A stretch of DNA of 64,000 bases, taken from assembly GCF_020283565.1 (NCBI RefSeq), contig NC_060060.1:72897257-72961256 (forward strand), given 5' to 3'. Shown here in pieces: positions 53,967 through 64,000 of the stretch. Position numbers and translations under genes: made by a program. Each line of letters begins with the position of its first letter. Within the stretch, counting starts at the first letter, position 1. The DNA comes from Trifolium pratense. Taxonomy: Eukaryota; Streptophyta; Magnoliopsida; Fabales; Fabaceae. A model generated the notes under the pieces. That model worked only from the letters and a program-made list of their open reading frames with translations. It was not told the DNA's origin and ran no database searches.

Positions 53967-54508
53967 TTATTAGTTTTTTGGTTACTATTATTATTATTAG
54001 TTTATTTTTCATCTTCATTTTTTTTTTGGTTACTCTATTATTAGTTATTATATATATATATATAAGAATTTTTTTATATATATATATAATAACAACTTTT
54101 AGTAAAAAAAAAAAAACTTTCTTTTAAGTAAGTTCATAAAAATATAACAACTTTTAAGTTTTTTTTTCATTTTTTTAATTAAAAACCCACATTAATTAAT
54201 GAGTTGGCAATTAAAAATAAATAAAAAATAAATTAATTTCCATGTGTCATGCCACGTCAAGATTCTTCCATGTCATATGCCCACTTGTTGAGCCAGGGGG
54301 GTAACGCAAAAAATCTTGACATTGCAGGGGGGTAATCTCAAAAAAATATTTTGCAGGGGGGGTAACGCAAAACTCGCCTATTTTGCAGGGGGGTATAACA
54401 CTATTTACCCTTTATTTTATCAACATCATTGTTTTCAATCAAGAAGGCAGTAACAAAATCTGGTCCAAAACTACTTTCTATTCTCTTCCTTTTACTTCTT
54501 CTAAGTTC

Positions 54509-55380
54509 TTAAACTTGTTCATTTGCAACAGAAGAATAAATAGGCAAACGTAAGGGCACTGAAGTAGTATTAGAAGAAGAACTTAATTCATTAACACGTT
54601 TAGTTAAAGGAAATTCTTGTTCAAAAAATTCTGCATTTCTAGATTCACAAATAGAATTATCATTCAAACGCAAGAACCTATATGCAGCACTATTTTGAGC
54701 GTATCCAATAAACACACAATCAAAAGTTTTGGTACCTACATTAGTCCTCTTGAAATCTGGTAGAGCTACCTTAGCTAGACATCCCCATACTTTTAAAATA
54801 TTTAAATTTGGCGCAAATCCTTTCCATAATTCATAGGGAGTTTTATCTAGTCGTTTATGGGGAACTCTATTTAGTATATAACAAGCCGACAAAATAGCTT
54901 CCCCCCACATTTGGGTAGACATGCCAGAACTTAATAACATAGCGTTCATCATTTCTTTAAGTGTTCTATTTTTTCTTTCCGCTATGCCATTTTGTTGAGG
55001 AGTATAAGGGGCACTAGTTTCATGGATAATCCCATTCTTTTCACAAAAATTCTTAAGAAAAATAGTTCCATATTCACCACCCCTATCAGACCTAAGTCTT
55101 TTAATTTTACGGTCTAATTGGTTTTCAACTTCTGCCTTATATTTTAAAAACATTTCTTCAGCCTCATCTTTTGTCCTTAGAAGATAAACTTTGGCATATC
55201 TAGAAAAATCATCTATGAAAGTAATAAAACATGTTTTACCTCCTCTACTAACCGTGTTTTTGAAGTCAGCCAAATCCGTGTGAATTAATTCAAGCAGTTC
55301 CGTAGTTCTATTTGTGACAGGTTTAAAAGGCTTCTTTGCATACTTAGCTTCCACGCATATATATAGGACACTTAGAAAAG
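54509..55380 (-). pseudogene. copia integrase
   Basis: KYAKKPFKP, HTDLADFKN, FIDDFSRYAKVYL, RSDRGGEYG and NGIAERKNRTL supply the DDE catalytic residues, followed by a C-terminal domain with KVWGCLAKV. A TA-slippage frameshift at about 55350-55360 cuts it off from the protease and zinc region, and a stop at 54509 ends it before the MULE. Confidence 0.9.
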
Positions 55381-55913
55381 TTATGTATATCTAGTACATT
55401 AATTAGATTCATATTTCTAAGTTTCTTAATAGAATTCACATTCACATGTCCTAGTCTACCATGCCACAAATTAACATACTCAGCAATATAAACAGAACCA
55501 ACAGAAGATATAGCATTAGATGTGTTAGGAATGGTGTTCAATACAAATAAACCATCAGCTAGATATCCCTTCCCCACAAAGTTTCCATTTTTAGTTATAA
55601 CTACTTTATCAGCTTCAAAAACCAATTTTAATCCAGCTCTATTTAGACAACTACCAGAAATTAGGTTCCTACGCAGAGAGGGAACATACAAAACATCACT
55701 TAAAGATAATGTTTTTCCAGAAGTAAGTTTAAGGAGAATCTTTCCTTTACCAAGCACTCCAGCTGTAGCTGAATTTCCCATGAAAACACATTCTCCATCA
55801 ACAGCATCCTCAATCTGGTGAAAAAGCTCTTTGTTGGCGCATAAGTGTTTAGAAGCACCGGTATCTAGAATCCAGTCTACCTTGTTGTCGACCAAGTTTG
55901 CCTCCACTACCAC
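55344..55913 (-). pseudogene. copia protease and integrase zinc region
   Basis: WILDTGASKHLC is the aspartic protease active site. YVPSLRRNLISGSCL and the LWHGRLGHVN...C integrase zinc finger follow. Its frame differs from gag upstream (shift at about 55910-55925) and from integrase downstream. Confidence 0.9.
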
Positions 55914-56851
55914 AGCAGTATCACTTCTTCATTTTCTGCTAGATGTGCTTGAGGGGCAGATGGAGCTGCAGACTTCGAGTTATTATATTGTTGCCCCTTC
56001 CTCAATTGGCACTGATAAGCTTTATGACCTGTTCTGCCACAAACATAGCAATCAACCTTTCTTTTCTGAATCTTGTTGTCAGCTTTGTTGATATTAGTGT
56101 GTGTTTTCCGTTGTCCATTTTTCTGGAACCTTTTTTCTTTTCCTTTTGACCTGTTTTGATCAGCAAACTCAACAACATTAGCATTAACTGAATTTACAGA
56201 ATGTAAAACATGCTTATCTTTAAGTTGGTTGGCCTCCTTTGTCTTCATATGATTTATTAATTCTTGAAGTGACAAGTCTCTCTTCTTGTGTTTCAGTTGG
56301 TTGCGGTAGTCACTCCAAGAAGGTGGAAATTTTTCTAAGAGCACATTAGCTTGCAGTATCTCACACATCTTCATTCCTTCATTTAGTATGTCACCAACTA
56401 GATTCTCATACTCATGAATTTGCTCCATGATTGGTTTGTCATCTGACATTTGAAAACGCATCTAATTTCCTACAACATATTTCTTTCTTCCAGCATCGTC
56501 ATCGCCGTAACGTTTCAGCAGAGTGTCCCATATTGCCTTCGCGGACTTTTGATTAATGAAAAGATCAAACAGATTATCTGCCATATGAGTAAGCAGATGA
56601 CCTCTCGCAGTTTTGTTGTCCTTTTCATATTTCTTCTTAGTTTCTTCGTTAGCTTTCTTGGTTCCTACAGGAAGCGGTGTGACGACGGGGGTAGCAGGAG
56701 TAGATGATTCAACAGCGTTGACAGCAGCGTTGTCATCAGCAGGAGCATCTTCAAATAGCACATAATCAACCTCTAAGGCTTCAAACAAAATCAACAGTTT
56801 TTGAGACCATCTCCTATAATTTGAGCCGTCTAGAGGTTCCATTTTCGACAT
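55907..56851 (-). pseudogene. copia gag
   Basis: From the ATG at 56851: MSKMEPLDGSNYRRWSQKLL, then IWDTLLKRYG. An in-frame TAG at 56462-56464 precedes MRFQMSDDKPI. LQELINHMKTKE and the zinc knuckle CYVCGRTGHKAYQC (about 56050-56010) follow, with a frame loss near 55910. Nucleocapsid-type protein, broken. Confidence 0.9.
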
Positions 56852-56916
56852 ATCCGGAATGATTCTTTATAGACTTCCAGCCATTTCTGTTTAATACTTA
56901 AATCTTGCTTTCAAAT

Positions 56917-57504
56917 TGTTGGAAAATTTTAGAAGTTCAGTAGTACAAAACAGAAAAGGATGACTCTGATTTAAGATTTGTTGTGCCGTGAAAAAATCAC
57001 TGCCTTGAAAGCAAAATTCGGCTAGACCTTGATGCAATCTATATTGCCGACTGCCCCCCAAGGTTAACACAACGAGCCTATGAACACGTGCACTCGTGGG
57101 CTTAGGCTATGGAAATCACAGAACAATTGCCCAGAATTTTAGTAGTAGAAAACAAGGAAAAATGAGTGAAAATCAAGAGATGTTTTTCTATATTTTCACA
57201 GGACTATGACAGTCCTTTTAACAGCCAAACAAGCAGAAAACGTTTTTCCTGCTTTCCTTGTCAACAGCTCTTTGTTATTATTAGCTGATCATAAAAATTT
57301 GACAGTTAGAAAAATAGCTAATAAAGTGGAGGTTTTGCAATCTGGTTTATAGCTAATCAAGAGCATTAAAAGGAATAATTTGTTAAAAGGAATAACAATC
57401 AAAACTGATTGAAATCAATTAAGGAAATTTGAGGAATAAAGTAAAAGAATATTTTCTACCAATGTGGGACATCACAATGCAATTCAGTTTGCCATTGTCC
57501 AACA
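56917..57504 (-). repeat. 5' LTR of the split copia element
   Basis: 588 bp, TGTTGG...CA, followed by TSD ATTCC. Confidence 0.93.
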
Positions 57505-58038
57505 ATTCCTATTAGTGAGCAGCCTCCACTCCACTTTCTATCTTCTTCTCTCACTAATTTCTTTCTTTTTTTTTTCTTATTTTCTTGTTTCTTCTTTTTC
57601 TCTCTTACTTAGATCTGTTTCATTGCTTTCTTATGTATGACCATCAATAAATAAAAAACTATTGTGTGACTACAACAAATCTATTCCTTAATTTCTCAAA
57701 TTCATTCGTGTATTTTCTTCTTCTTCTTTTTCTTATAACAAATAACAATGGCATTTTCATGTTTCTGTTTGGCACTTATGTTCCAGTGAAAAGAATAACT
57801 CTACCTAGTTTGAAAATAGAAAATAATTTTTTTTTTTAAATTCCAGTTTTTTTTATTAGAAGAGAACCGGCCCGTTTTTCCGGTTTCCCGGTTCGCCGGT
57901 TTATATCGGTTCAGACCGGTTCAAAGCGGGTTTATCCCGGTTTAATGGACTAGTGGTTCTGGTACTTGTTTCGGAGTGGTGTTGTGTCCAGTTCACGGTC
58001 GAACCGGCCGCCCCGGTTTTTATAACATTGGTTTTAAT

Positions 58039-59379
58039 TGATTGCTCTTCCAATTATCGTTTGATCATGTGCACTTTTTGATATAATTTGTCATTTGATA
58101 AATGTGCTTATTGCTATTAAAATTAAAAAGAATATTAAGATATTCGTTTATTCATTTTGTAGTCAACTGATTTCTGGATATCTGGAACAATCTGCAATTC
58201 TTGATGATAATGGATACAAATGATAATGACTACAGATACATAGATAAAAATTTTTCAATGAGTCGTTCTTTATTATTTTTGTTTTTGAGCTTTGATCATA
58301 AGACATAAATTAAAGTGTGAACCTGTTTTTCTGCGGTGCGGTTTGTCAAAATAATGATCTTCTTTCATCATAGTGTGAACCTGTTTTTCTACCCTTTATT
58401 TTATTTAATCTAAGTTTTTCTACCCTTTATTTTATTTAATCATCTAAAGACCTAAAACAATCACTAAAATAATTAATAAATTCAAAGATCATGTGATTAG
58501 TCTCAATCTTTCCCTAAATATTATATTATGCATCATCATTAATTCTATATTTTATATTTCTAAATATGTCCCAAAAACAATGAAGATTTTTTTTGGGTAC
58601 ACAAACAACAAAGATTATTGTTTTAATATTATGATTATTCGTTTGTTCAAAAAGAAATTATAATTATTCATCAATCTCTGCAAACAATTTTGTTACAAAT
58701 CTTATCCCTCTATATTTTAACACCACTCTCGTGTAACATTTCTATCATCGGATTTGTTAAAAAAAATCATATCTTAATTTGAAACTTAGTACATTCTTAT
58801 TAATAAAAAGTTGAATCAACACATAAAACACAAAATTGATACAAAGATATAGCCATGAACTTTTCGTAATGATGATTATGAATTTAGGATTATACAGAAA
58901 CCTATGTTTATTTTATTTTAATTATGTGTAGATGATAGATAGATAAAGAGATTGGGCAATCTACCCAAAAAAAAAAAGATTGGGCAAATCAAATATTGTA
59001 TTTAGGGAAAGATTGTAAGACTAATCATATGATTTTTGAATTTATGATTTACTTTGATGATTGTTTTATGTCTTTAGATTAAATAAAATGAAAGGTAGAG
59101 ATTTAGTGTCAAACTAAATTTTGACACGTGTCAACAAATCTGACTCTAAAAACATTATCAAATTTTGAGAGTGAAAATATTTAAGAGAGTAAAATTTGGT
59201 GAAACTTTATTACCAAAAAAAAAAAATTTGGTGAAATTTTTTACAACGATTATAAATAAATTTTGAGGCATATATTTATATAAATCTTAATTTATTTTTT
59301 TTGGTGAATAAATCTTAAAATTATTTAACCCTAAAGTAAATAAAATAAAATAAAAAAAGCAATTAGTACATACACAGTA
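58039..59379. other. Intergenic sequence upstream of the ROP gene
   Basis: 58039-58400 continues the duplicated locus (TTTTTCTGCGGTGCGGTTTG at about 58328; a CTGTTTTTCTACCC repeat near 58380-58425). The rest is AT-rich with no gene seen and contains likely upstream promoter sequence. Confidence 0.55.
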
Positions 59380-59619
59380 CAGTACAGCGCGAGTAGTGAT
59401 GAGAATCATGTGAAGTGCCGCCACACAGACACACTACACACAAGAAACACACTCTCTCTCTCTCTCATAATCTCCTTCCTTTGCCTTTCCCACAATCAAA
59501 ACCCTCCAGACTCATTCAACAAACGCACCCATTTCTGTTTTGCGTTTTACTGTTATACTGAGAGAGATTCTTCTTCTTCTTTCTATAATTTTTTTTTGTT
59601 TTTTGTGGTGGTTCCAACA
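59380..59619 (+). promoter_or_regulatory. Probable 5' UTR of the ROP gene
   Basis: A CT microsatellite (about 59452-59466) and pyrimidine-rich sequence run up to the ATG at 59620. An ATG immediately followed by TGA lies at 59408-59413. AT-rich TATA-like sequence occurs near 59340-59358. The transcription start is not defined by sequence alone. Confidence 0.45.
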
Positions 59620-62600
59620 ATGGCTACAACAGCTTCAAGGTTCATCAAATGTGTCACAGTTGGAGATGGAGCTGTAGGCAAAACCTGCATGCTCATTTGC
59701 TACACTAGCAACAAATTCCCCACTGTATACATCTTTTCTTTCCTTTCATATATTATTTCTTCTTCCACACATCAATTTTTAACTCTGACTTTTTCTTATC
59801 ATTATTATTATTTTATTCCTAAATTCACCAATATTTTGTGTTTATTTTCTTCCTTAATTTTCAATTTTGTTAGGATTATATCATAATCTGACTAATATAA
59901 ACTTTTTGTGATGTGTTTGTGGGAAAGGAAATAGAGAATATATTGTAACATAACAATAGAGTATCTTTAGTGTAAAATCAACCTAATTTTTGCTTATGAT
60001 GTGTTTTTCTCTGCTTTTGTTTTTACTCTGATTTTGTTTTTTGTTTTTCAGGACTATATTCCTACAGTGTTTGATAATTTTAGTGCAAATGTGGTTGTTG
60101 AAGGCATAACTGTCAATTTAGGCCTCTGGGATACAGCTGGTATATTTACTCACTCAAACTTATTCTAACATCAAGTGCCTTTTAATTTATGTTTAAAGAA
60201 AAAATAATTTTTTTACATCAAAATTTTGATGATAAACATGATCTTCTTTGGTTTTTATGTGTATTTTAGAAATGCGTGTGATAAACATATACGGTGTCTG
60301 TATTTTGATGTTCAAATAATATATTTGATGTTTAAAAATTCAATTTATGGCGTGATTGATTTGATTATTTCAAATTGAAAAGTTTGTTATGGTGTGTTTG
60401 TTTGTAATGTATTTCTCAGGGCAAGAGGATTACAATAGGCTTAGGCCTTTGAGCTACAGGGGGGCAGATGTCTTTGTCTTGGCTTTTTCTTTAGTTAGTC
60501 GTGCAAGTTACGAGAATGTGTTCAAGAAGGTATGCTTTTATAGTTTTATTACGCTTGTGTCTCTGAATTAGCATTTTCAACTTGTCTTGCAGATTTCTTG
60601 TTTATTCTCTAATTTTGTATACATTCTTCAGTGGATACCTGAACTCCAGCATTTTGCTTCTGGCGTCCCTATTGTGCTGGTTGGAACCAAATTAGGTAAG
60701 TCATCAATCATTTGTATCAGCCTCAGGCTGATTTGCCTTCTGACTATGGTTGTTTTTCTGCCAATTTCTTCATAAAGCATGGCCTAGGTATGACGTAAGG
60801 AGACTGGAAATCCGGCACTCGATTATTCTCTTTCGATACCAAAGCCATAGTAATTGACCTATATTCTTAGATTAGAATCTTAAACTGGTAAAATTTTACA
60901 AACTATACATACTGTGTAAAATTTTACAAACTCATTTAAAAGAATTTTTTCTAAAGGTGCCATTCATGTTAAATGGTCATATAATCTCAGGGAAAGAAAA
61001 ACTCCAAACGTTTCCACACGTATGTTATGGTGAAGCCTCATTTTAGTTTACATTTACTGTATCACATGTTAGTAATTTGTTAAGGAAATCATATCAACCG
61101 AAAAAGATTCTATTGTAACTGTTGAGAGTTCCACATTAGTTGAGACTTGAGATCATGGTTGTTAAGTGTGCGTGCAAGATGTGAGACTGGACGATCTCAC
61201 ATGTTATACCCGGTCCACCGTGCCGCAGCGTTGGGATCACTGAGGAAAAGCGTGGTCGCAGCGATCTTCCACGCTTCCTTTCGATCTGCTCTGTCAAATA
61301 TCGACCCGTTTCTGCACCGACCCGACCAGTTTGACCCGTTTTCCCCAGACATAATTGCACCGTTTGAACTCAGAAATGAATCGGGGACCCAATTTTCATT
61401 GCAAAGAGGGAGTTTTTGGGACTCGGTGCTTCCCAACTTGGGAAATTAAAATTAAATGCACAATAATTTCAAAAGAAAATCATTATTTCCCAAATAAGTT
61501 GGTGGGTTTTAATTGGGAAATTACTTCCCAACTCTGTAACTTGATTCTCATCTTTGCAATTATTATTTTCTGTAAAAAAAATCTTAGTAATTATTATTCT
61601 TTTTTTTTTTGGTACATAGTAATTATTATTCAGTGGTGGGAATTAATAAAAAAATGCTATAATTTATGTTTAGGTCAACTCTCTCATCTTTATGATTAAA
61701 TCAATAAAAATTACTTTTTATTTAGGATAATTATAATTATGTTAACTGCTAGGGTTCTTTGGTTGAGTGGAAAGAAAGTGGAAGGAAAGAAAATTACGGA
61801 AACCGATTGATGAACTTGGACTAGAGTTAGTCCAAATTCATCCATCGGTTTCCGTAATTTTCCGTCCTTCCATTTTCTTTCCTTCCAACCAAACAAAGCA
61901 TTAAGGTTATTTTATTTCTATTTCTATAATTTTGTCTATTTGGTGGGATCTTACGATCTGGGTTACGATCCTACGATTTACGCTCTTTACCCAAACATCT
62001 TAGGTGGGATCCTGATTTTAACAACCCTGGTTGAGATATTTAGACCCAACCCAAATTTTAAGATTCGTTTGACCACATGCTATCGGGCCACTTTGGTCAC
62101 GATCTACATGTCTGGTTTTGGACGTAAGGGGTGTGTTGAGAATCCTACATTGCCTGAAAATATGCTTATAAGTGGAAGGTATCCATCACCTTTTGTAGGG
62201 TTGAGTTAAGACCAATTCAAATTTTAAGAGTAACAATGTTTTATCCCATTGATTGCTTGTATGACCATTCCTCACACAAAGGAGGTGTAAGCTTATTCAC
62301 CAAAATGGAAAAACAAAGATGGAAGTTAGATCATCCGGTGGAAGGCTCATAGTAAAATTAGAGAAAGATTTCACAAAGGACTCGATTTGAGTGAGGCTTC
62401 ATACTGCAGAATGTTGACCATCAACTGTAAATGTAATATTGCCAGTCTGTTGAATGGAAAATAGATTACTTTAAGAGTTGAGAGAGACAAAGTATCGCAA
62501 TCATTAGCTACATAATCATAAAGAACTTAGCAGTCTGTTTAAACAAATTTCGCTATCTCTCCTGTTCAATGTGTAAGGCACATGTACTATTAGCTGGACA

Positions 62601-63927
62601 GTTTCCCCATTTTTGACTACATTATATCACAAAATATGAATTAATGTAATGTAATATTGTGTTTATGATGAGCATGCAGATCTCCGCGAAGACAGACATT
62701 ATTTGGCTGATCATCCTGGCATGGTGCCGGTGACTACCGAGCAAGTAAAAATCTTCCTTTATTAGCTGTCTATAGAGTTCAACATGCAGTGTTTTCTGAA
62801 ACCATTGACTTTTGTTTGTATCCAGGGTGAGGAACTCCGTAAGCAGATTGGAGCTACATATTATATTGAGTGCAGCTCAAAAACTCAGCAGGTATGTTTA
62901 TTCTGCCATTTTATTCTTGAAATTCTTTATTGTTTCAAGTTGTTTATGCCACTGATCGTCATCCAAAGAAACTCCCTGTTAGTAGTACTAAGAAGTATTA
63001 TGCTCTGTGACGTGTTTGTTTGTGTCACTGTAATCTTCAATATTTCTTTGAATTTTATAATATTTGCACATTCAACAAAAAAAAAATCAATAAGCCCATG
63101 CCAAATGCTGTTTTAGTTCATTTTCCCACGATATTTGATGTTGCACAATCTATTGGTGTCTCAGTTTTGTTTGATGGACAGTTTTCACTTCATTGTTTCT
63201 TCACCAACTGATGTTTTATCAAAAGTTCTTGGAAATTAATTTAGTCATAATACAATTGCAGAATGTGAAGGGAGTTTTCGATGCTGCGATCAGGATGGTC
63301 ATCAAACCTCCACAAAAGCAACACGAGAAGAGGAAAAAACCACGTCAAGGCTGTTTCTTGTCAGTACACTTTTTACTATATTATTATATCAACTGCTTTG
63401 TATTTGTTATTACATGTTGCAACTTTCCATGCACACGTCATTTTCTCCATGTTAGTTATTATATCTTTTTGTTGGAACATCCCCAAGTTTATATTTTATT
63501 AGTTGTTTGCCATTTGGTGAAACAACTATTGTTGGAATAGCCACTAATATGATATGATTAATAGTACCTAATTAGGTATGGAAATTGATATACTGATAAA
63601 AATAGTCATGAATACGGTAGCAACTCCCATTAGTTATACCACAACCTTGACAAAAATGGGATATTATATACTCATATAAGTGGCAGTTGTGGTGTGTGCT
63701 GTCTATCACTCATAATAAAAAATAATATCAACATTAAAATACCAACAAAGTTGTATACAAGATGACACTTTGCTTTCAGTGTTTAGTTACTATCAGGGGT
63801 CCATATTATAGCGCTTTTAGATGTAAATTATAAATACTAGTTGATAACTATTTCTGTGGGTCTAACCTTATCTCATTTAAAATGCAGAAATATCCTCTGT
63901 GGAAGGAATATGGTTCGTCATAAATGA
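59620..63927 (+). CDS. ROP: Type II ROP/RAC small GTPase
   Basis: Eight exons (59620-59724, 60052-60139, 60420-60529, 60632-60695, 62680-62744, 62826-62891, 63262-63359, 63888-63927), all GT-AG, give 211 residues, the usual family length. The start is [17 protein letters not shown]. The P-loop is GDGAVGKT, followed by the effector region [20 protein letters not shown] (switch II) and TKLDLRED in place of NKxD, as in other ROPs. The C-terminus is a Lys/Arg-rich stretch then GCFLNILCG, the GC-CG box of type II ROPs (S-acylated, not prenylated). ROPs are plasma-membrane switches for cell polarity, ROS and hormone signalling; type II members are mostly linked to ABA and wall patterning. All key residues are present, so it should be functional. 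Closest by motif to ROP9/10/11; the exact orthologue is not assigned. Confidence 0.96.
61154..62029. mobile_element. hAT-like insertion in ROP intron 4
   Basis: Left end CATGGTTGTTAA and complement of the right end, CAGGGTTGTTAAAATC, are inverted. Flanks CTTGAGAT (61146-61153) and GTTGAGAT (62030-62037) match at seven of eight bases. There is no transposase. It enlarges intron 4 to about 2 kb. Confidence 0.65.
61750..61905. mobile_element. Palindromic MITE nested in the intron 4 element
   Basis: Arms of about 65 bp (GGTTCTTTGGTTG...GGAAACCGATTGATGAA and its complement) around a short centre, as in Tourist/Harbinger-type or fold-back MITEs. The TSD is uncertain (a TTA-like word on both sides). 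Confidence 0.65.
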
Positions 63928-64000
63928 AATGTGTCAGTATTCAATCAAATTTCCAAAAGTTCAATGTGGCCATATGGAAGCAGTTTGCAGAAATTTTAAA
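63928..64000 (+). other. Start of the ROP 3' UTR
   Basis: Follows the TGA at 63925-63927; no polyadenylation signal is seen before the window ends. Confidence 0.6.

Larger units (their letters stand above)
52545..54410. mobile_element. Non-autonomous Mutator-like element (MULE)
   Basis: Terminal inverted repeats of about 245 bp (52545-52790 and about 54160-54410) start GGGTAAATAGTGTCATACCC, with a perfect 9-bp TSD TTTATTTTA (52536-52544 and 54411-54419). The arms contain repeats of TTACCCCCCTGCAAAAT. There is no transposase. It is inserted in the copia element between integrase and reverse transcriptase and itself contains a Helitron. Confidence 0.92.
39105..57504 (-). mobile_element. Ty1/copia retrotransposon split by a LARD and a MULE
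   Basis: 588-bp LTRs (39105-39692 and 56917-57504) with perfect TSD ATTCC (39100-39104 and 57505-57509). Without the two nested insertions the element is about 5.86 kb. Coding order on the minus strand is gag, protease, integrase, [MULE], reverse transcriptase, RNase H start, [LARD], RNase H end. About nine LTR differences (1.5%) were counted. No iMet primer site adjoins the 5' LTR; the sequence there (TTTGAAAGCAAG) is unassigned. The purine tract is TTGGTGGGGGAT (complement at 39693-39704). Confidence 0.94.
38789..58030. mobile_element. hAT-type non-autonomous element (about 0.84 kb) split by a copia insertion
   Basis: The left end CAATGTTTTAAAAACCGG and the complement of the right end, CAATGTTATAAAAACCGG, form a terminal inverted repeat. 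A perfect 8-bp TSD, GTTTTAAT, lies at 38781-38788 and 58031-58038. The uninterrupted target is visible in the paralogous copy at about 27572-27590 (GGGTTTTAATTGATTGCTC), which confirms the insertion. CCGGTT-rich subterminal repeats lie at both ends. No transposase. Confidence 0.92.

Noticed and set aside
59410..59619. 70-residue N-terminal extension of the ROP protein
   Set aside because: It would need a GTG start; there is no in-frame ATG before 59620, and [11 protein letters not shown] fits the family start.
62131..62215. Possible TRIM solo LTR starting TGTTGAGAATCC in ROP intron 4
   Set aside because: Only one end looks LTR-like; no TSD, partner LTR or clear right end was found.
1..64000. 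tRNA, rRNA or snoRNA genes
   Set aside because: No cloverleaf or rRNA sequence was recognised; the TGGTATCAGAGC words are retroelement primer sites. Only a tRNAscan or Infernal run could exclude small RNAs fully.

Overview
This is a nuclear plant window, almost certainly from a eudicot and most likely a legume. The two intact host genes have plant introns and plant-specific families (an LRR class III receptor-like pseudokinase and a type II ROP/RAC GTPase). The rest is AT-rich and packed with plant LTR retrotransposons, hAT, MULE, Stowaway, CACTA and Helitron sequence. The legume assignment rests on the general look of the repeat families and is inference.

Layout. 1-8512: a Sirevirus-like Ty1/copia element. 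Its 5' LTR is cut by the window edge, its coding part is scrambled, and its 3' non-coding region is built of repeated polypurine, palindrome and hairpin modules. 8538-11150 (minus): a two-exon LRR receptor-like pseudokinase whose stop codon lies 25 bp from that LTR. 12183-16500: a Helitron 3' terminus and a decayed Helitron helicase (minus), split by a small non-coding LTR element (13992-16480, TSD GATTA). 17-26 kb: no intact gene, but a row of plus-strand exon pieces from unrelated host genes (RopGAP, an AAA-ATPase, an FKBP62-type PPIase and unassigned ones), mixed with MITEs, a hAT element and a CACTA end.

26-59 kb is a set of nested insertions in a locus made of diverged internal duplications. 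A copia element (28240-36415, TSD TCTTC) sits in it. A hAT element (38789-58030, TSD GTTTTAAT) contains another copia element (39105-57504, TSD ATTCC). That copia is split by a LARD-like gypsy derivative with 3.9-kb LTRs (40708-51369, TSD ATATC) and by a MULE (52545-54410, TSD TTTATTTTA). The MULE in turn contains a 997-bp Helitron with a 160-bp tandem array. 59620-63927 (plus): a complete eight-exon ROP GTPase gene with a hAT insertion in intron 4.

Function. Only the receptor pseudokinase and the ROP GTPase look functional. Every retroelement reading frame seen is broken. Some LRR-III receptors signal to ROPs through RopGEFs, so a functional link between the two host genes is possible, but the sequence does not show one. 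The strongest leads are the covarying hairpins and polypurine modules of the Sirevirus-like element, the small Helitron whose tandem repeats each carry a copy of its own terminus, and the multi-gene exon mosaic at 17-24 kb. Splice sites, LTR ends and difference counts were read by eye.
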